A DNA stretch of 64,000 bases. Source: Mesaphorura yosii (taxonomy: Eukaryota > Arthropoda > Collembola > Poduromorpha > Tullbergiidae). A program made the position numbers and the translations under genes. A model generated the notes under the pieces. That model searched no databases. It was not told the origin of the DNA and saw only the letters and a list, made by a program, of their open reading frames with translations. This document shows positions 63,074 through 64,000 of this stretch, piece after piece. Where the stretch lies: assembly GCA_009869945.1 (NCBI GenBank), contig WIXG01000018.1:388169-452168 (forward strand), written 5' to 3'. Position 1 is the stretch's first letter. Each line of letters begins with the position of its first letter.

Positions 63074-64000
63074 TTAACCGTTCTGCCCCGTGCCCCTTTT
63101 TCTGCCACCAGAATTTGCGGACGCCTTTCGCTTCACACCCAAGTTCAATTCTCTCAAACCCACGGTTCTGCCTCGTTGCAACTGATTAGCTCGGCTGAAC
63201 CTTGATGCTCCTGATCTCATATTGCGTTTGCCGCTTTGCTTTCGGCGAGCACCAGCGGCTGTACTCAATTGCATTCCCCTCATGCCTCGTCGCTCCGATC
63301 GCCAGCTAGCAGGTACCGTTCTGTAACCGAGCCGTCTTCCAGATGCGGACGCAGTGGAGCTGCTACCACGTCGTCTCCAATTCATTCTCCTGGAGCCAGA
63401 CCCTCCTTGTCCTGATCCAGACATCCTACGGCGAGAGCCTCCGCGTGACCCGGCACTCATTGATCCTGCGCGCCGTGACCCCGACCGTCTCATGCCTCCG
63501 GCAGCACTCGAACGCCTTCCTCCGCTTGAACTCGACCTTCGTCCGCCGCCCGCTGAATCAGATTACGGTAACCTGATGAAGTAGAAGCGTCAGCGTAATG
63601 TGAAAGTATTAATTACCTCTTCTGCTTCCGCCACTACTTGCTGCTGCTCCACCTCTTCTACCACCACCACTGCCACTGCTTGCGCCTCTCCTGCCACCAC
63701 TACTACCGGTCCCTCTTACTCCACCTGCTCCGCCCCCATTCCCTCTCCGGGATCCACCGCCGCCTAAGCAATGAAGAATGCACAATGTACAAATCGCACA
63801 GCTACTCAATTACTGTTCCACTACCTCTTCTTCCGCCACCACCTCTAGACACTCCACCACCGCCGCCACCACCTCCAGAGCCGCTTCCACCACCACTTCC
63901 AGAGCCGCTTCCACCACCACTTCCGGAACTGCTTCCACCACCACTTCCAGAGCTGCTTCCACCACCACTTCCGGAACTGCTTCCACCACCACTTCCAGAG
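63074..64000 (-). CDS. Gly/Ser/Arg-rich repetitive protein, 3' part, truncated by window edge
   Basis: No family recognised. Exons on the minus strand: 64000 (window edge)-63825, 63763-63617 and 63552-63074, all joined in phase 1. The upstream exon encodes tandem Gly/Ser octapeptides (GSGGGSSS type) and then poly-glycine with RGGGGRRG. The middle exon is again Gly/Ser/Arg-rich (GGGSRRGNGGGAGGVRGTG). The last exon turns strongly basic (SRRRMSGSGQGGSGSRRM, GARRKQSGKRNMRSG) and ends TGQNG. It is almost free of acidic residues. Candidates are a secreted cuticle, silk or adhesive protein, or an RNA-binding RGG-type protein; no RRM or signal peptide is visible here because the N-terminus lies outside the window. 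A minus-strand poly(A) signal corresponds to TTTATT near 63033. Confidence 0.7.
63881..64000. repeat. 24-bp coding minisatellite (GSGGGSSS units)
   Basis: About five tandem 24-bp units of the form GCTTCCACCACCACTTCC plus AGAGCC, GGAACT or AGAGCT. The array continues beyond the window edge. On the minus strand each unit encodes eight residues. Neighbouring copies alternate between two variants, which suggests higher-order 48-bp duplication. Confidence 0.85.

Noticed and set aside
63810-63992. Val/Glu/Ala-rich frame (MVVEAVPEVVVEA type)
   Set aside because: It is the shifted frame of the Gly/Ser minisatellite; the Gly/Ser frame joins correctly to downstream exons.

Overview
This window is gene-dense eukaryotic nuclear DNA from an animal. 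The genes are split by many short GT-AG introns, mostly 50-110 bp. They encode metazoan families such as DCAF15, HERC1, LRGUK, MOXD1, ALG8, TXNDC5 and a LMTK-type receptor kinase. The compact introns, the gene set and the moderate AT content suggest an arthropod, perhaps a crustacean or springtail. That placement is an inference, and no species is claimed. I see no bacterial operons, rRNA, tRNA, CRISPR array or intact transposon.

Layout, left to right: a small single-pass membrane protein (+, 361-1221); a minimal LMTK-like receptor kinase (-, 2054-3779); the ubiquitin-ligase receptor DCAF15 (+, 4932-8337); a membrane-anchored carboxylesterase (+, 8949-11368); a cyclopropane-fatty-acid-synthase-like methyltransferase (-, 11665-13525); a 5.5 kb gene-poor gap; a copper monooxygenase of the DBH/MOXD1 family (+, 19000-21681); a HAD phosphatase of the PUDP type (-, 22302-23159 or 23252); the ER glucosyltransferase ALG8 (-, 23931-26157); LRGUK with a decayed guanylate-kinase domain (+, 26418-30309); a 310-residue protein with an AKAP-like helix spread over 8 kb (+, 32779-40919); a giant HERC1-type HECT ligase (-, 42121-59364); a TXNDC5-like ER protein with three thioredoxin domains (+, 61223-62853); and the 3' part of a Gly/Ser/Arg-rich protein that runs off the right edge (-, 63074-64000).

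For DCAF15, the esterase, CFAS, MOXD1, PUDP, LRGUK, the LMTK-like gene, the AKAP-like gene and TXNDC5 I assembled exons by matching splice sites and reading phase. Each joined frame is open and divisible by three. ALG8 and HERC1 are given as spans with landmark exons. The genes do not form one pathway. Three act in the secretory system (ALG8, TXNDC5, MOXD1), and two (DCAF15, HERC1) belong to ubiquitin ligases. Several pairs are head to head (ALG8/LRGUK only 260 bp apart) or tail to tail (AKAP-like/HERC1, with poly(A) signals about 50 bp apart).

The most notable signals are: a HERC1 that lacks the whole N-terminal RCC1-like domain and carries a four-cysteine zinc ribbon; a CFA-synthase-like gene in an animal genome; a LRGUK whose kinase P-loop is gone; a TXNDC5 in which two of three CxxC sites are destroyed; and a 431-residue LMTK-like kinase with an HGD catalytic loop and a GC-AG intron.
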